A stretch of DNA of 64,000 bases. It comes from CAISIP01 sp038326025 (GTDB lineage Bacteria; Pseudomonadota; Gammaproteobacteria; Burkholderiales; Burkholderiaceae_C). The translations under genes were made by a program, and so were the position numbers. The notes under the pieces were generated by a model, which was given only the letters and a program-made list of their open reading frames with translations, was not told the DNA's origin and did no database searches. The stretch is from positions 62,001 through 126,000 of the forward strand of contig JBBQJP010000004.1 in assembly GCA_038326025.1 (NCBI GenBank). The letters run 5' to 3'. Position 1 is the stretch's first letter. Every line of letters starts with the position of its first letter. This document shows positions 16,482-24,739 of the stretch, one piece after another.

Positions 16482-17468
16482 ATGAAACGACTTCTTGCCA
16501 TTGCCTTGGCCGCCGCATCCATGGTGGCCCATGCGCAGACTTATCCCGGCTCCAAGCCGATTTCCATCGTCGTGCCGTTCGCGGCCGGTGGCCCCACCGA
16601 TCTGGTGGCCCGCCAGTTAGGGGAGGCCATGCGCAAGGCCATGGGCGGCAGTGCCAACTTTCTCGTCGAGAACGCGGCCGGAGCCGGTGGCACCATCGGT
16701 GCCACCAAGGTGGCCCGCGCGGCACCGGACGGCCATACGCTGCTGTTGTTCCATATCGGCATGGCGTCCACGCCAACGCTGTACAAGAAAATTGCGTACA
16801 AGCCGCTGGAGGACTTCGAATTCCTGGGCATGGTCAACGAAGTGCCGATGACGCTGATCGGCAAGCCGCAATTGCCGGCCAACACGTATCGCGACTTCGA
16901 AAACTACATCCGTACCCATGGCGGCAAGCTAAACATTGCCCACGCCGGTCTGGGGTCCGCCTCGCACCTGTGCAGCCTGATGTGGCAGTCGGCGGTCAAT
17001 GCCAAGGAGGCGATGACGACGATTCCGTACGGCGGCACCGGACCGGCCATGAATGCCTTGCTGGGTGGGCAGGTCGACCTGATGTGTGATCAAACCACCA
17101 ACACGACCGCGCAGATCGAGGGCGGTAGAGTCAAGGCCTTTGCCGTCACGACCGCCAAACCTCTGTCCAAGCACAAGTTGCTCAAGGATTACCCGACCCT
17201 GCAGGAAATGGGCCTCAAGGGCTTTGATTTGACGATTTGGCACGGTCTGTATGCCCCGAAGGGAACGCCCCCGGCGGTGACCAAGCAGCTTAACGACGCG
17301 CTCAAGATAGCGCTGAAGGACCCGGACTTCATCAAGAAACAGGAAGCCCTGGGTGCACTGATCGTCACCGACGGCCGGCTTGAGCCGGCGGCCCACAAGG
17401 CCTTCGTGGCATCCGAAATCGCCAAACTCAAGCCTGTCATCGAGGCTGCAGGGCAATTTGCCGACTGA
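16482..17468 (+). CDS. Bug/TctC-family periplasmic binding protein
   Basis: 328 residues. Signal peptide MKRLLAIALAAASMVAHA, then 'YPGSKPISIVVPFAAGGPTD', the diagnostic opening of tripartite tricarboxylate transporter receptors (Bug proteins). 'VENAAGAGGTIGATKVARA' and 'YGGTGPAMNALLGGQVDLMC' are further family motifs. Such proteins bind small carboxylates. No TctA/TctB membrane genes are present, as is common for orphan Bug genes in Burkholderiales. The ATG at 16482 is preceded by a pyrimidine-rich leader without a clear ribosome site. Confidence 0.92.
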   Translation: MKRLLAIALAAASMVAHAQTYPGSKPISIVVPFAAGGPTDLVARQLGEAMRKAMGGSANFLVENAAGAGGTIGATKVARAAPDGHTLLLFHIGMASTPTLYKKIAYKPLEDFEFLGMVNEVPMTLIGKPQLPANTYRDFENYIRTHGGKLNIAHAGLGSASHLCSLMWQSAVNAKEAMTTIPYGGTGPAMNALLGGQVDLMCDQTTNTTAQIEGGRVKAFAVTTAKPLSKHKLLKDYPTLQEMGLKGFDLTIWHGLYAPKGTPPAVTKQLNDALKIALKDPDFIKKQEALGALIVTDGRLEPAAHKAFVASEIAKLKPVIEAAGQFAD

Positions 17469-17880
17469 CAAGGCGGTCTTCTCGGATTCACCACCGCTTC
17501 GGGTGGTGGATTCGATCACCGAACTGCAGCCGGCCGATGCCGGCTGCCTGGCCGTCAGCGGCTCCCACGGCGGGGCCAGTTCCGCGCGTTACGCGATTGC
17601 CGCCCGACCGATTCTCAGTGTTTTCAACGATGCCGGGGTCGGTCTGGATAGGGCCGGTCTGGTCGCGCTCGATCAGTTGCAGCGGCAAGGTCTTGCCGCA
17701 TGCACCGTTTCACATCTGACGGCACGTATCGGCGATGCGGGGAGCACCTTGGCTACCGGGATTGTGAGTTATTGCAATGCTGGAGCGGCGAGGCAGGGAG
17801 TGACACCCGGGCAGAGTTGCAGGGAGGTGATTGAGCTGTTTGGGGCTTCGGGCCGTCCTGCAGTGGCAACGGGAGGGTAG
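17458..17880 (+). CDS. Conserved hypothetical protein overlapping the TctC gene
   Basis: About 140 residues if the TTG at 17458 is used; GTG codons at 17503/17506 are alternatives. The protein has a compact alpha/beta look: 'VVDSITELQPADAGCLAVSG', 'SHGGASSARYAI', 'FNDAGVGLDRAG', 'GLAACTVSHLTARIGDA'. Conserved-looking Ser-His-Gly-Gly and Asn-Asp-Ala-Gly motifs suggest an active or binding site. I recall similar short proteins of unknown function next to Bug genes in Burkholderiales, but I cannot name a family. It overlaps the TctC stop by 11 bases, so it is probably co-translated. Start uncertain. Confidence 0.6.
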   Translation: MPTDKAVFSDSPPLRVVDSITELQPADAGCLAVSGSHGGASSARYAIAARPILSVFNDAGVGLDRAGLVALDQLQRQGLAACTVSHLTARIGDAGSTLATGIVSYCNAGAARQGVTPGQSCREVIELFGASGRPAVATGG

Positions 17881-17882
17881 TT

Positions 17883-17914
17883 GGACAGCCGGACAGCCGG
17901 ACAGCCGGACATCC
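17883..17914. repeat. Tandem 8-bp repeat, four units
   Basis: Three exact copies of GGACAGCC followed by one GGACATCC, starting two bases after the stop of the hypothetical gene. The unit is not a multiple of three and lies between convergent genes. Confidence 0.9.
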
Positions 17915-17981
17915 GACAAGATGTTGGGGACAGGGCTCGCTCACTGCGTGTGCTCGGTCTGTCCCGCAAAGTCTCAGGTTT

Positions 17982-18329
17982 TCAGACTCCCCAGACAATC
18001 TCCTTGTCGGCTTCGTGGCAGCGTTTGAGCATGTCGATGAAGGGGGCGGCACGCTGGCGCAGCGTCACCCGGTCGGCCGCGGAAGAATCCTTGTCCGCGT
18101 CCGCGTCCGCGTCGGCGTCGTTCGCTGATTCGGTGGCGGGCTTGCTCTCGGCCTGGGCGACGGCCTTTTCCAGCGCCGCGATCGCGGCCGGCATCTGCTC
18201 GGGCAGGATGATGCCCTTGGGACCGGAGTCCTTGCCGATGATCTGCAGGATGCGCTCGCCGTTTTCCTGCAACAGGATCAGGTCGCCGGCGGCCTTGGAT
18301 TTGAATTTGTACAACATGTAGATGGCCAT
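17982..18329 (-). CDS. DUF1840 protein
   Basis: 115 residues from the ATG at 18329 (or 111 from the ATG at 18317, giving the family-typical start MLYKFKSK). 'AAGDLILLQENGERILQIIG' and 'PKGIILPEQMPAAIAALEKAV' match DUF1840, a small cytosolic family common in betaproteobacteria and without known function. The middle is an acidic low-complexity run of alternating Asp and Ala encoded by a 6-bp DNA repeat (about 18094-18120), which could vary in length. It is convergent with the Bug-associated genes and lies 50 bases beyond the cfa-type gene's 3' end. Confidence 0.85.
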   Translation of the reverse strand: MAIYMLYKFKSKAAGDLILLQENGERILQIIGKDSGPKGIILPEQMPAAIAALEKAVAQAESKPATESANDADADADADKDSSAADRVTLRQRAAPFIDMLKRCHEADKEIVWGV

Positions 18330-18377
18330 TGACGGCTGGTTTTGGATGTGAGCCCACAATCGTTGCGGGCAAAGACC

Positions 18378-19679
18378 TCACGCGTACATATAGGAACGCG
18401 TGAACGGATAGGGTGATTGTGCGCCCGGCGGGTTGTTGAAGATGTTGCCGCCGGCGGGGCGTGACGCCAGCACCTGGTGCAGCGCCAGCCAGCCGCGCTC
18501 GAAACTCATCGCGCTGCCCGCCAGGTACAGCCGGTAAGCGCGCAATACCCGCTCGGCCTGGGTCTGTGAGCTGCCATTGGATCGCAGCGCCACCAGCGCG
18601 TCATCGAGCTGTGACTCCAACGCATCGGACCAGGCCCACAAGGTGCGGCCGTAGTGCGGCCGCAGGTTCTCGGTATCGAGCATTTCAAGCCCGGCTGCAG
18701 CGCCCTCGCGTAGCAGTTGGCTGACATGCAGCAATTCGCCGCCGGGGAAGATGTATTTCTCGATGAAGTCGCCAATGCCGGCACCCAGTTGCCCTGCCTG
18801 CGGACCGGCGGCGGTGATGCCGTGGTTCAGCACCAGACCGCCTGGCGCCAGCAAGTCGTAGATCTTGTTGAAGTAGGTGCGCAGCTTGGCCTGTCCGACA
18901 TGTTCGATCATGCCGATCGAGGAGATCTTGTCATAAGCCGGGGTCACCGGCAGGTCGCGGTAGTCGCACAGCAGCACCCGGACCCGGGAGCCCAGGCCCT
19001 TTTCGGCGATCAGTCGCGAAACATGGGCATGCTGATTCTTCGACAAGGTGATGCCAGTGGCGTTTACGCCGTAGTGTTCGGCCGCCCACATCAGCAAGGC
19101 GCCCCAGCCCGAGCCGATGTCCAGGAAACGCTCGCCGGGGCGCAACATCAGTTTGCGGCAGATATGGTCGAGCTTGGCATCCTGGGCCTGGGCCAGCGTC
19201 ATGGACTTGTCGGCGAAGTAGGCGCAAGAGTAGACGCGCTTGGGATCCAGCCACAAGGCGTAGAAGTCGTCGCTGACGTCGTAATGGAACTGGATCTGCG
19301 CCGCATCGCGCTCGATCGAGTGGACGGCGGCCGAGCGGGTGCGGCGCCAGATACGTTGCCACAGGCTACTGCTTTCCGGCACCGGCGAGCCGGGCAACAG
19401 CCGGGCCGCGACGTTCATGACATCGCGCATTGCGCCCTCGATGCGGATGCGGTCTTCCACGAAACCTTCGGCAATCTTGCCGATCTGGCCGGCTGCGAGC
19501 AGGGCCACGGCTGGCCAACGGGAGAATTCCAGCGTGACACCGGCCGCTTCCTGCCCCAGCACGCGGCCACCGGGCAGGCGCAAGGTCAAGGGGACGTTCA
19601 GCCGTGCGAGCTGCGACTCGGCGCTTCGGATCAACTGTTCCATGTCGACAAATTCTGCCAGCATGGCGGGATTCGTCAA
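18378..19679 (-). CDS. cfa: Cyclopropane-fatty-acyl-phospholipid synthase
   Basis: 433 residues. An N-terminal ~130-residue lipid-binding domain precedes a class I methyltransferase: SAM motif 'FLDIGSGWGALL', 'VNATGITLSKNQ', 'SIGMIEHVGQAKL' and 'FIEKYIFPGGEL', all hallmarks of Cfa/CMAS. 'YDVSDDFYALWLDPKRVYSC' is the conserved region before the SAM fold. It methylenates unsaturated acyl chains of membrane phospholipids using S-adenosylmethionine. The first ATG (19679) is used; ATGs at residues 6 and 13 are possible. It is divergent from the anthranilate-type operon. Confidence 0.92.
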   Translation of the reverse strand: MTNPAMLAEFVDMEQLIRSAESQLARLNVPLTLRLPGGRVLGQEAAGVTLEFSRWPAVALLAAGQIGKIAEGFVEDRIRIEGAMRDVMNVAARLLPGSPVPESSSLWQRIWRRTRSAAVHSIERDAAQIQFHYDVSDDFYALWLDPKRVYSCAYFADKSMTLAQAQDAKLDHICRKLMLRPGERFLDIGSGWGALLMWAAEHYGVNATGITLSKNQHAHVSRLIAEKGLGSRVRVLLCDYRDLPVTPAYDKISSIGMIEHVGQAKLRTYFNKIYDLLAPGGLVLNHGITAAGPQAGQLGAGIGDFIEKYIFPGGELLHVSQLLREGAAAGLEMLDTENLRPHYGRTLWAWSDALESQLDDALVALRSNGSSQTQAERVLRAYRLYLAGSAMSFERGWLALHQVLASRPAGGNIFNNPPGAQSPYPFTRSYMYA

Positions 19680-19708
19680 TCGGCCGAAAATGCGGCCCGG
19701 ATACCACT

Positions 19709-19723
19709 CGGGTAGCGTACCCG
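19709..19723. promoter_or_regulatory. Palindrome CGGGTA-GCG-TACCCG, candidate operator
   Basis: Perfect 6-bp arms around GCG, in the 91-base gap between divergent cfa and the monooxygenase gene, just upstream of the -35 box of the latter. It could bind the operon's MarR protein or another regulator. Confidence 0.45.
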
Positions 19724-19734
19724 TTGCGGGACGC

Positions 19735-19762
19735 TTGACAGCATTTTGTTTAGGCGTAAACT
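19735..19762 (+). promoter_or_regulatory. Sigma-70 promoter of the anthranilate-type operon
   Basis: Consensus -35 TTGACA (19735-19740), 16-base spacer, -10 TAAACT (19757-19762). The expected start of transcription is about 19769-19771, i.e. at or next to the ATG, and no ribosome site precedes the ATG, so the transcript may be leaderless. A second palindrome, GTTTA-GGCG-TAAAC (19748-19761), overlaps the -10 box. Confidence 0.65.
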
Positions 19763-19770
19763 ATTTTTCC

Positions 19771-22209
19771 ATGAATATCTTGTGCATCGGTGGTGGCCCG
19801 GCAGGTCTTTATTTCGGCCTGCTGATGAAGCTGCAGGATCCGTCTCGTCGCATCGTGGTGGTTGAGCGCAACAAGCCGTTCGACACTTTTGGCTGGGGTG
19901 TGGTGTTGTCGGATCAGACGCTGGACAACCTGCGCCAGGCCGATCCGACCAGTGGACAGTTGATTGGCGACGCGCTGAACCATTGGGACGACATCGAGGT
20001 GTTCTACAAAGGCCGCAGCGTGCGCTCGGGAGGCCACGGTTTTTGCGGCATCGGACGCAAGCACCTGCTCAACATCCTGCAGGAGCGTTGCCTGCAGGTC
20101 GGTGTGGAGTTGGTGTTCGAGAAGGATGTGGCCGACGACCAGGCGCTGGCCACCGAGTACCGGGCCGATCTGGTGATCGCATGCGACGGACTCAACAGCC
20201 GCATCCGTACGCGTTATGCCGAAGTATTTCAACCCGACATCGACACCCGCATGTGCCGCTTTGTCTGGCTTGGCACGCACAAGACCTTCGATGCATTCAC
20301 CTTCGCGTTCGAGCAGACCGAACACGGCTGGTTCCAGGCCCACGCGTACAAGTTCGATGACAAGACCTCGACCTTCATCGTCGAGACGCCGCAGGACGTA
20401 TGGGAGGCGCACGGACTACAGGACATGGAGCCGGATCAGGCCGTGGCTTTTTGCGAACGACTGTTCGCCCGTTATCTTGATGGCCATGCGCTGATCAACA
20501 ACGCCACCCATCTGCGCGGCTCGGCCAACTGGATCCGCTTTCCGCGCGTGATGTGCAAGACCTGGGTCCACCATGTGCAACTGCCGCAGGGCAGGGTGCC
20601 GGTGGTGTTGATGGGTGACGCCGCGCATACCGCGCACTTCTCGATCGGCAGCGGCACCAAACTCGCGCTCGAAGATGCGATCGACCTGGCGCGCATGTTT
20701 GCGCAGGCCGGTGAGCGAGCCGACATGGACGCGGTGTTGCAGCAGTACGAAGACCTGCGCAGCGTGGAGGTTCTCAAGATCCAGAATGCCGCGCGCAACT
20801 CGACCGAATGGTTCGAGAATGTGGACCGCTATACGGCGATGCCGATCGAGCAGTTTGCATATTCACTGCTGACCCGTTCGCAACGCATCAGCCACGAGAA
20901 TCTGCGCCTGCGCGATGCAGCTTGGGTGGGCGGATTCGAGTCCTGGATGGCGCAGCACCTGCCACAACCCGATGGCAGTGACACGCCGGCACCGCTGGCT
21001 TCGCCACAAGGCGACTTGCGGGCCCTGCCGCCGATGTTGCTGCCTTTGCAGATGCGTGGCGCCCGGCTCAAGAACCGCATTGTGGTCTCGCCAATGGCCA
21101 CCTACAGTGCGGTCGATGGCGTGGTGCAGGATTTCCATCTGGTCCACCTGGGCGCGCGGGCACTGGGCGGCGCCGCGTTGGTGATGGTCGAGATGACCAG
21201 TCCGACGCCCGAGGGACGCATCACACCCGGCTGCACCGGCCTGTGGAACGAGACGCAGGAGGCCGGCTTGCGCCGCATTGTCGAGTTCACGCACAGCCAG
21301 AGTACGGCGTTGATCGGCCTGCAACTGGGCCATAGCGGCCCCAAGGGCTCGACCCAGGTGGGCTGGGAGAAGGCGGATGAGCCGCTGCCGCCGGGCGGCG
21401 CACACGCCAACTGGCCAGTGCTTGCCGCCAGCCCGGTCGCGTTTGGTGCGCAGAACCAGACGCCGGTGGCGATGACGCGCGCCGACATGGACCAGATGCG
21501 CGATGCCTTCGTGGCGTCCACGCATCGGGCCCAGGCGGCCGGTTTCGACTGGCTGGAGCTTCATTGTGCGCACGGTTATCTGTTGGCCAGCTTCCTCAGT
21601 CCGCTGACCAATCAGCGTGACGACGAATATGGCGGAGCCGGCAGTGCGGGACTGGAAAATCGGTGCCGCTACCCGTTGGAAGTGTTCACGGCGATGCGCG
21701 CGGTCTGGCCCCAGGACAAACCCATGAGCGTGCGCATCTCGGCCCACGACTGGGTGCCCGGCGGCAACACGGACGATGACGCGGTGCAGATCGCGCGCCT
21801 GTTCAAGCAGGCAGGTTGTGACCTGATCGACGTGTCTTCGGGCCAGACCACACGCGATGCGCAGCCGGTGTACGGGCGCATGTACCAGACGCCATTTGCC
21901 GACCGCATCCGCAACGAGATCGGCATCCGCACCATGGCCGTGGGCGCGATCACCCAGGCCGATCAGGTCAACAGCATCATCGCGTCCGGCCGCGCCGATC
22001 TGTGTGCACTGGCCCGGCCCCATCTGGCCGACCCCGCCTGGACGCTGCACGAGACCGCCGCATTGCAGTCCCGCCAGGTCGAATGGCCACGCCAGTACCT
22101 CGCGGGCCGTGACCAGCTGTACCGCGAAGCGGGCAAGTTGCAGCAGGCCGCAGGTGGCGACAGCGCACTGGCCGCCGCCGACGCAGCCGCCAAGGCGCAG
22201 GGATTCTGA
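19771..22209 (+). CDS. Bifunctional FAD monooxygenase / old-yellow-enzyme fusion (2-aminobenzoyl-CoA monooxygenase/reductase type)
   Basis: 812 residues. The N-terminal half (to ~400) is a single-component FAD hydroxylase: 'GGGPAGLYFGLLM' Rossmann motif, 'ACDGLNSRIR' (DG motif) and 'MGDAAHTAHFSIGSG' (GD motif). From ~415 on it is an old-yellow-enzyme NAD(P)H:flavin reductase: 'LKNRIVVSPMATYSA', 'GWDKAD'-like 'GWEKADEPLPPGG', 'LHCAHGYLLASFLSPLTN'. Known proteins with this fusion are 2-aminobenzoyl-CoA monooxygenase/reductase (Azoarcus) and salicylyl-CoA 5-hydroxylase. The neighbouring aryl-CoA ligase, RidA and beta-oxidation genes favour the former: hydroxylation and ring reduction of anthraniloyl-CoA. 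Cytosolic. Confidence 0.88.
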   Translation: MNILCIGGGPAGLYFGLLMKLQDPSRRIVVVERNKPFDTFGWGVVLSDQTLDNLRQADPTSGQLIGDALNHWDDIEVFYKGRSVRSGGHGFCGIGRKHLLNILQERCLQVGVELVFEKDVADDQALATEYRADLVIACDGLNSRIRTRYAEVFQPDIDTRMCRFVWLGTHKTFDAFTFAFEQTEHGWFQAHAYKFDDKTSTFIVETPQDVWEAHGLQDMEPDQAVAFCERLFARYLDGHALINNATHLRGSANWIRFPRVMCKTWVHHVQLPQGRVPVVLMGDAAHTAHFSIGSGTKLALEDAIDLARMFAQAGERADMDAVLQQYEDLRSVEVLKIQNAARNSTEWFENVDRYTAMPIEQFAYSLLTRSQRISHENLRLRDAAWVGGFESWMAQHLPQPDGSDTPAPLASPQGDLRALPPMLLPLQMRGARLKNRIVVSPMATYSAVDGVVQDFHLVHLGARALGGAALVMVEMTSPTPEGRITPGCTGLWNETQEAGLRRIVEFTHSQSTALIGLQLGHSGPKGSTQVGWEKADEPLPPGGAHANWPVLAASPVAFGAQNQTPVAMTRADMDQMRDAFVASTHRAQAAGFDWLELHCAHGYLLASFLSPLTNQRDDEYGGAGSAGLENRCRYPLEVFTAMRAVWPQDKPMSVRISAHDWVPGGNTDDDAVQIARLFKQAGCDLIDVSSGQTTRDAQPVYGRMYQTPFADRIRNEIGIRTMAVGAITQADQVNSIIASGRADLCALARPHLADPAWTLHETAALQSRQVEWPRQYLAGRDQLYREAGKLQQAAGGDSALAAADAAAKAQGF

Positions 22210-22211
22210 TC

Positions 22212-22700
22212 ATGGACAAGGAAGCCCGCCTGGCCGGAACCACCGCCGCCGAACATCCGCAGGCCCTGCGCCTGTGGCTGCGGCTGCTGACCTGTACCCA
22301 GCTGATCGAGACGCGGATCCGCAGCGAGTTGCGCGACGGTTTTGCGATGACGCTGCCCCGCTTCGATCTGATGGCCCAGCTTGAGCGCGCGCCCGACGGC
22401 CTGAAGATGAACGAGTTGTCGCGCCGCATGATGGTCACGGGTGGCAATGTCACCGGCATCACCGACCAATTGGTGCAGGAGGATCTGGTGGAACGGGTGC
22501 AGGTGCCTGGTGACCGGCGTGCCTATTGCGTGCGTCTGACGACCAAGGGCCGCACCGAATTCGCCGACATGGCGCATGCGCACGAAGCCTGGGTGGTCGA
22601 CGCCTTCGAGGCGCTCAGCGAACGCGAACAGGACACATTGCACCGACTGCTGGGCAAGGTCAAGCAACACAGCCAAACAAGCAACAAGGACACGCCATGA
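22212..22700 (+). CDS. MarR-family transcription regulator
   Basis: 162 residues with the MarR winged helix: 'LRDGFAMTLPRFDLMAQLER', recognition helix in 'MNELSRRMMVTGGNVTGITD' and wing 'VQVPGDRRAYCVRLTTKGR'. It starts 2 bases after the monooxygenase stop and overlaps the next gene by ATGA. MarR proteins in aryl-CoA operons usually repress until an aryl-CoA or aromatic acid binds. The palindromes around 19709-19761 are candidate targets, which would make the operon autoregulated. Confidence 0.92.
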   Translation: MDKEARLAGTTAAEHPQALRLWLRLLTCTQLIETRIRSELRDGFAMTLPRFDLMAQLERAPDGLKMNELSRRMMVTGGNVTGITDQLVQEDLVERVQVPGDRRAYCVRLTTKGRTEFADMAHAHEAWVVDAFEALSEREQDTLHRLLGKVKQHSQTSNKDTP

Positions 22701-23551
22701 AACATTACATCGGTGCCGATAACCCCATGCGCAGCCGCTTCGAGGCCACGGCACCCTACCAGGCGCGGCATTTCGACTGGTCGTTTGACAAGGGCGTGGG
22801 CACCATCACGCTGAGCCGGCCCGAGCGCAAGAACCCACTCACGTTCGACTCCTATGCCGAACTCGGCGCGCTGTTCGACAGCCTGCGCCGCAGTGTCGAT
22901 GTCAAGGCTGTTGTGGTCACGGGCTCGGGTGGCAACTTCTGCTCGGGCGGCGACGTACACGAGATCATCGGCCCGCTGACCAAGATGTCGATGCCCGAAA
23001 TGCTGGAGTTCACCCGCATGACCGGTGATCTGGTCAAGACCATGCGCAATTGTCCACAACCGGTGATCGGCGCGATCGATGGCATCTGCGCCGGTGCAGG
23101 TGCCATGATGGCGCTGGCCTGCGACCTGCGTTATGGCACGGCGGCAACACGCACTGCCTTCCTGTTTTCGCGGGTCGGCCTGGCTGGCGCCGACATGGGC
23201 GCCTGTGCCTTGTTGCCCCGGGTGATCGGCCAGGGTCGGGCGAGCGAGCTGTTGTTCAGCGGCCGCGCCATGACGGCGCAGGAAGGCCTGGCCTGGGGAT
23301 TCTTTAATGCGCTGGTCGAACCGGCCGGGTTGCTTGCGCACGCCCAGGCCTTTGCCGCCGAGCTGGCCGCCGGCCCGACCTTCGCCCACAGCATGACCAA
23401 GACCATGCTGCAGCAGGAGTGGGCGATGACGATCGAACAGGCGGTCGAGGCCGAGGCGCAGGCGCAGGCGATCTGCATGCAGACGCAGGACTTTACCCGT
23501 GCTTACGAGGCGTTCGCCGCCAAGGCCAAGCCCGTTTTTGCGGGGGATTGA
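22697..23551 (+). CDS. Enoyl-CoA hydratase/isomerase family protein
   Basis: 284 residues, crotonase fold. Oxyanion-hole segments 'GSGGNFCSGGDVHEI' and 'IDGICAGAGAMMALACDLRY' are clear, as is 'FSRVGLAGADMGACALLPRV' around the catalytic region. The N-terminus has an extension of ~25 residues (MKHYIGADNPMRSRF) relative to the shortest crotonases. In this operon it would hydrate a ring-derived unsaturated CoA ester, or cleave a ring oxo-intermediate. Its start overlaps the marR stop. Confidence 0.92.
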   Translation: MKHYIGADNPMRSRFEATAPYQARHFDWSFDKGVGTITLSRPERKNPLTFDSYAELGALFDSLRRSVDVKAVVVTGSGGNFCSGGDVHEIIGPLTKMSMPEMLEFTRMTGDLVKTMRNCPQPVIGAIDGICAGAGAMMALACDLRYGTAATRTAFLFSRVGLAGADMGACALLPRVIGQGRASELLFSGRAMTAQEGLAWGFFNALVEPAGLLAHAQAFAAELAAGPTFAHSMTKTMLQQEWAMTIEQAVEAEAQAQAICMQTQDFTRAYEAFAAKAKPVFAGD

Positions 23552-23554
23552 TTC

Positions 23555-24739
23555 ATGTCGGCACCCACCGCGCAATACGCGTTGCCCTTTTTCGATGCAG
23601 AGCATCAGGCGCTGGCCGGTCGACTCGCCGCCTGGGCGCCGATACAAGAGGTCGATGAGTCCGACGACCGCGTGGCCTGCCGCGAGTGGGTGCGTCTGCT
23701 CGGCGACGCCGGCTGGTTGCGTTATTGCGTGCCGCAAGCCTTTGGCGGCGCGCTGGAGCGACTCGATTCGCGTGCGCTGGTAATCCTGCGCGAGACGCTG
23801 GCGTTTCACTCGCCGCTGGCCGACTTTTCATTCGCGATGCAAGGCCTGGGCAGCGGCGCCATCACGCTGGCCGGTACCGCGCAGCAGCGGGCGCAGTATC
23901 TGCCGGCCGTGTCGCGTGGCGACAAGATTGCCGCCTTTGCGCTCAGTGAACCCGAAGCCGGGTCGGACGTGGGCGGCATGACAACACGTGCACGCGACGA
24001 CGGTCATGATGTCGTACTCGATGGCGTCAAGACCTGGATCAGCAACGGCGGCATTGCCGACTATTACTGCGTTTTCGCCAAGACAGACATGGCCAAGGGT
24101 ACGCGCGGCATCACCGCCTACATCGTCGATGCCGACCGGCCAGGACTGGACGACTCCGAGCAACTGCATGTCATGGCGCCGCATCCGCTGGCAAAGCTGC
24201 GCTTCGATGGCTGCCGCATTCCGGCCAGTGCGCAGCTGGGCGAGCGCGACGCCGGTTTCAAGCTGGCGATGCAGACGCTGGACATCTTTCGTGCCTCGGT
24301 GGCCGGTGCGGCGCTGGGCATGGCGCGGCGCGCCTTACATGAGGCGGTGCGACATGCACGCCGTCGCAAGATGTTCGGCCAGCATCTGGGCGACTTTCAG
24401 CTGACCCAGGCCCGGCTGGGCGACATGGCGGCGTTGCTCGATGCGGCGGCCTTGCTGACCTACCGCGCCGCGTGGCAACGCGATAGTGTCGGTACCGCTA
24501 GCGTGCAAGAGGCGCAGACCTACACCGCGCAGGCCGCGATGGCAAAAATGGTCGCTACAGAGAACGCGCAAAAAGTGATCGACATGGCGCTGCAGATGCA
24601 CGGCGGCGCGGGTGTACAGGTCGGCAACAAGGTGGAGGGCCTTTACCGCGACATTCGTGCGCTGCGCATCTACGAAGGTGCGACCGAGGTGCAGCAGCTC
24701 ATCATCGGTAAATCAGTTCTAAAAGGAGCAGCACAATGA
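23555..24739 (+). CDS. Acyl-CoA dehydrogenase
   Basis: 394 residues, standard length. 'FALSEPEAGSDVGGMTTRA' is the FAD/substrate-binding signature and 'LRIYEGATEVQQLIIGKS' carries the probable catalytic Glu. 'MHGGAGVQVGNKVEGLYRD' is also typical. It oxidises an acyl-CoA at the alpha-beta bond with FAD, passing electrons to ETF. In the anthranilate-type route it may act on the reduced ring CoA ester. It starts 3 bases after the hydratase stop and overlaps the ligase start by ATGA. Confidence 0.93.
   Translation: MSAPTAQYALPFFDAEHQALAGRLAAWAPIQEVDESDDRVACREWVRLLGDAGWLRYCVPQAFGGALERLDSRALVILRETLAFHSPLADFSFAMQGLGSGAITLAGTAQQRAQYLPAVSRGDKIAAFALSEPEAGSDVGGMTTRARDDGHDVVLDGVKTWISNGGIADYYCVFAKTDMAKGTRGITAYIVDADRPGLDDSEQLHVMAPHPLAKLRFDGCRIPASAQLGERDAGFKLAMQTLDIFRASVAGAALGMARRALHEAVRHARRRKMFGQHLGDFQLTQARLGDMAALLDAAALLTYRAAWQRDSVGTASVQEAQTYTAQAAMAKMVATENAQKVIDMALQMHGGAGVQVGNKVEGLYRDIRALRIYEGATEVQQLIIGKSVLKGAAQ

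Noticed and set aside
17883..17914. Possible CRISPR remnant
   Set aside because: Units are only 8 bp and directly abutting, with no spacers and no cas genes in the window.
18094..18120. Short GC-rich 6-bp repeat
   Set aside because: It lies in frame within the DUF1840 gene and encodes the Asp-Ala run of the protein; explained as coding low complexity.
19771..22209. Salicylyl-CoA 5-hydroxylase in a gentisate pathway
   Set aside because: The fusion architecture would allow it, but no gentisate dioxygenase, thioesterase or maleylpyruvate genes are present, while RidA and beta-oxidation genes are; kept only as an alternative.
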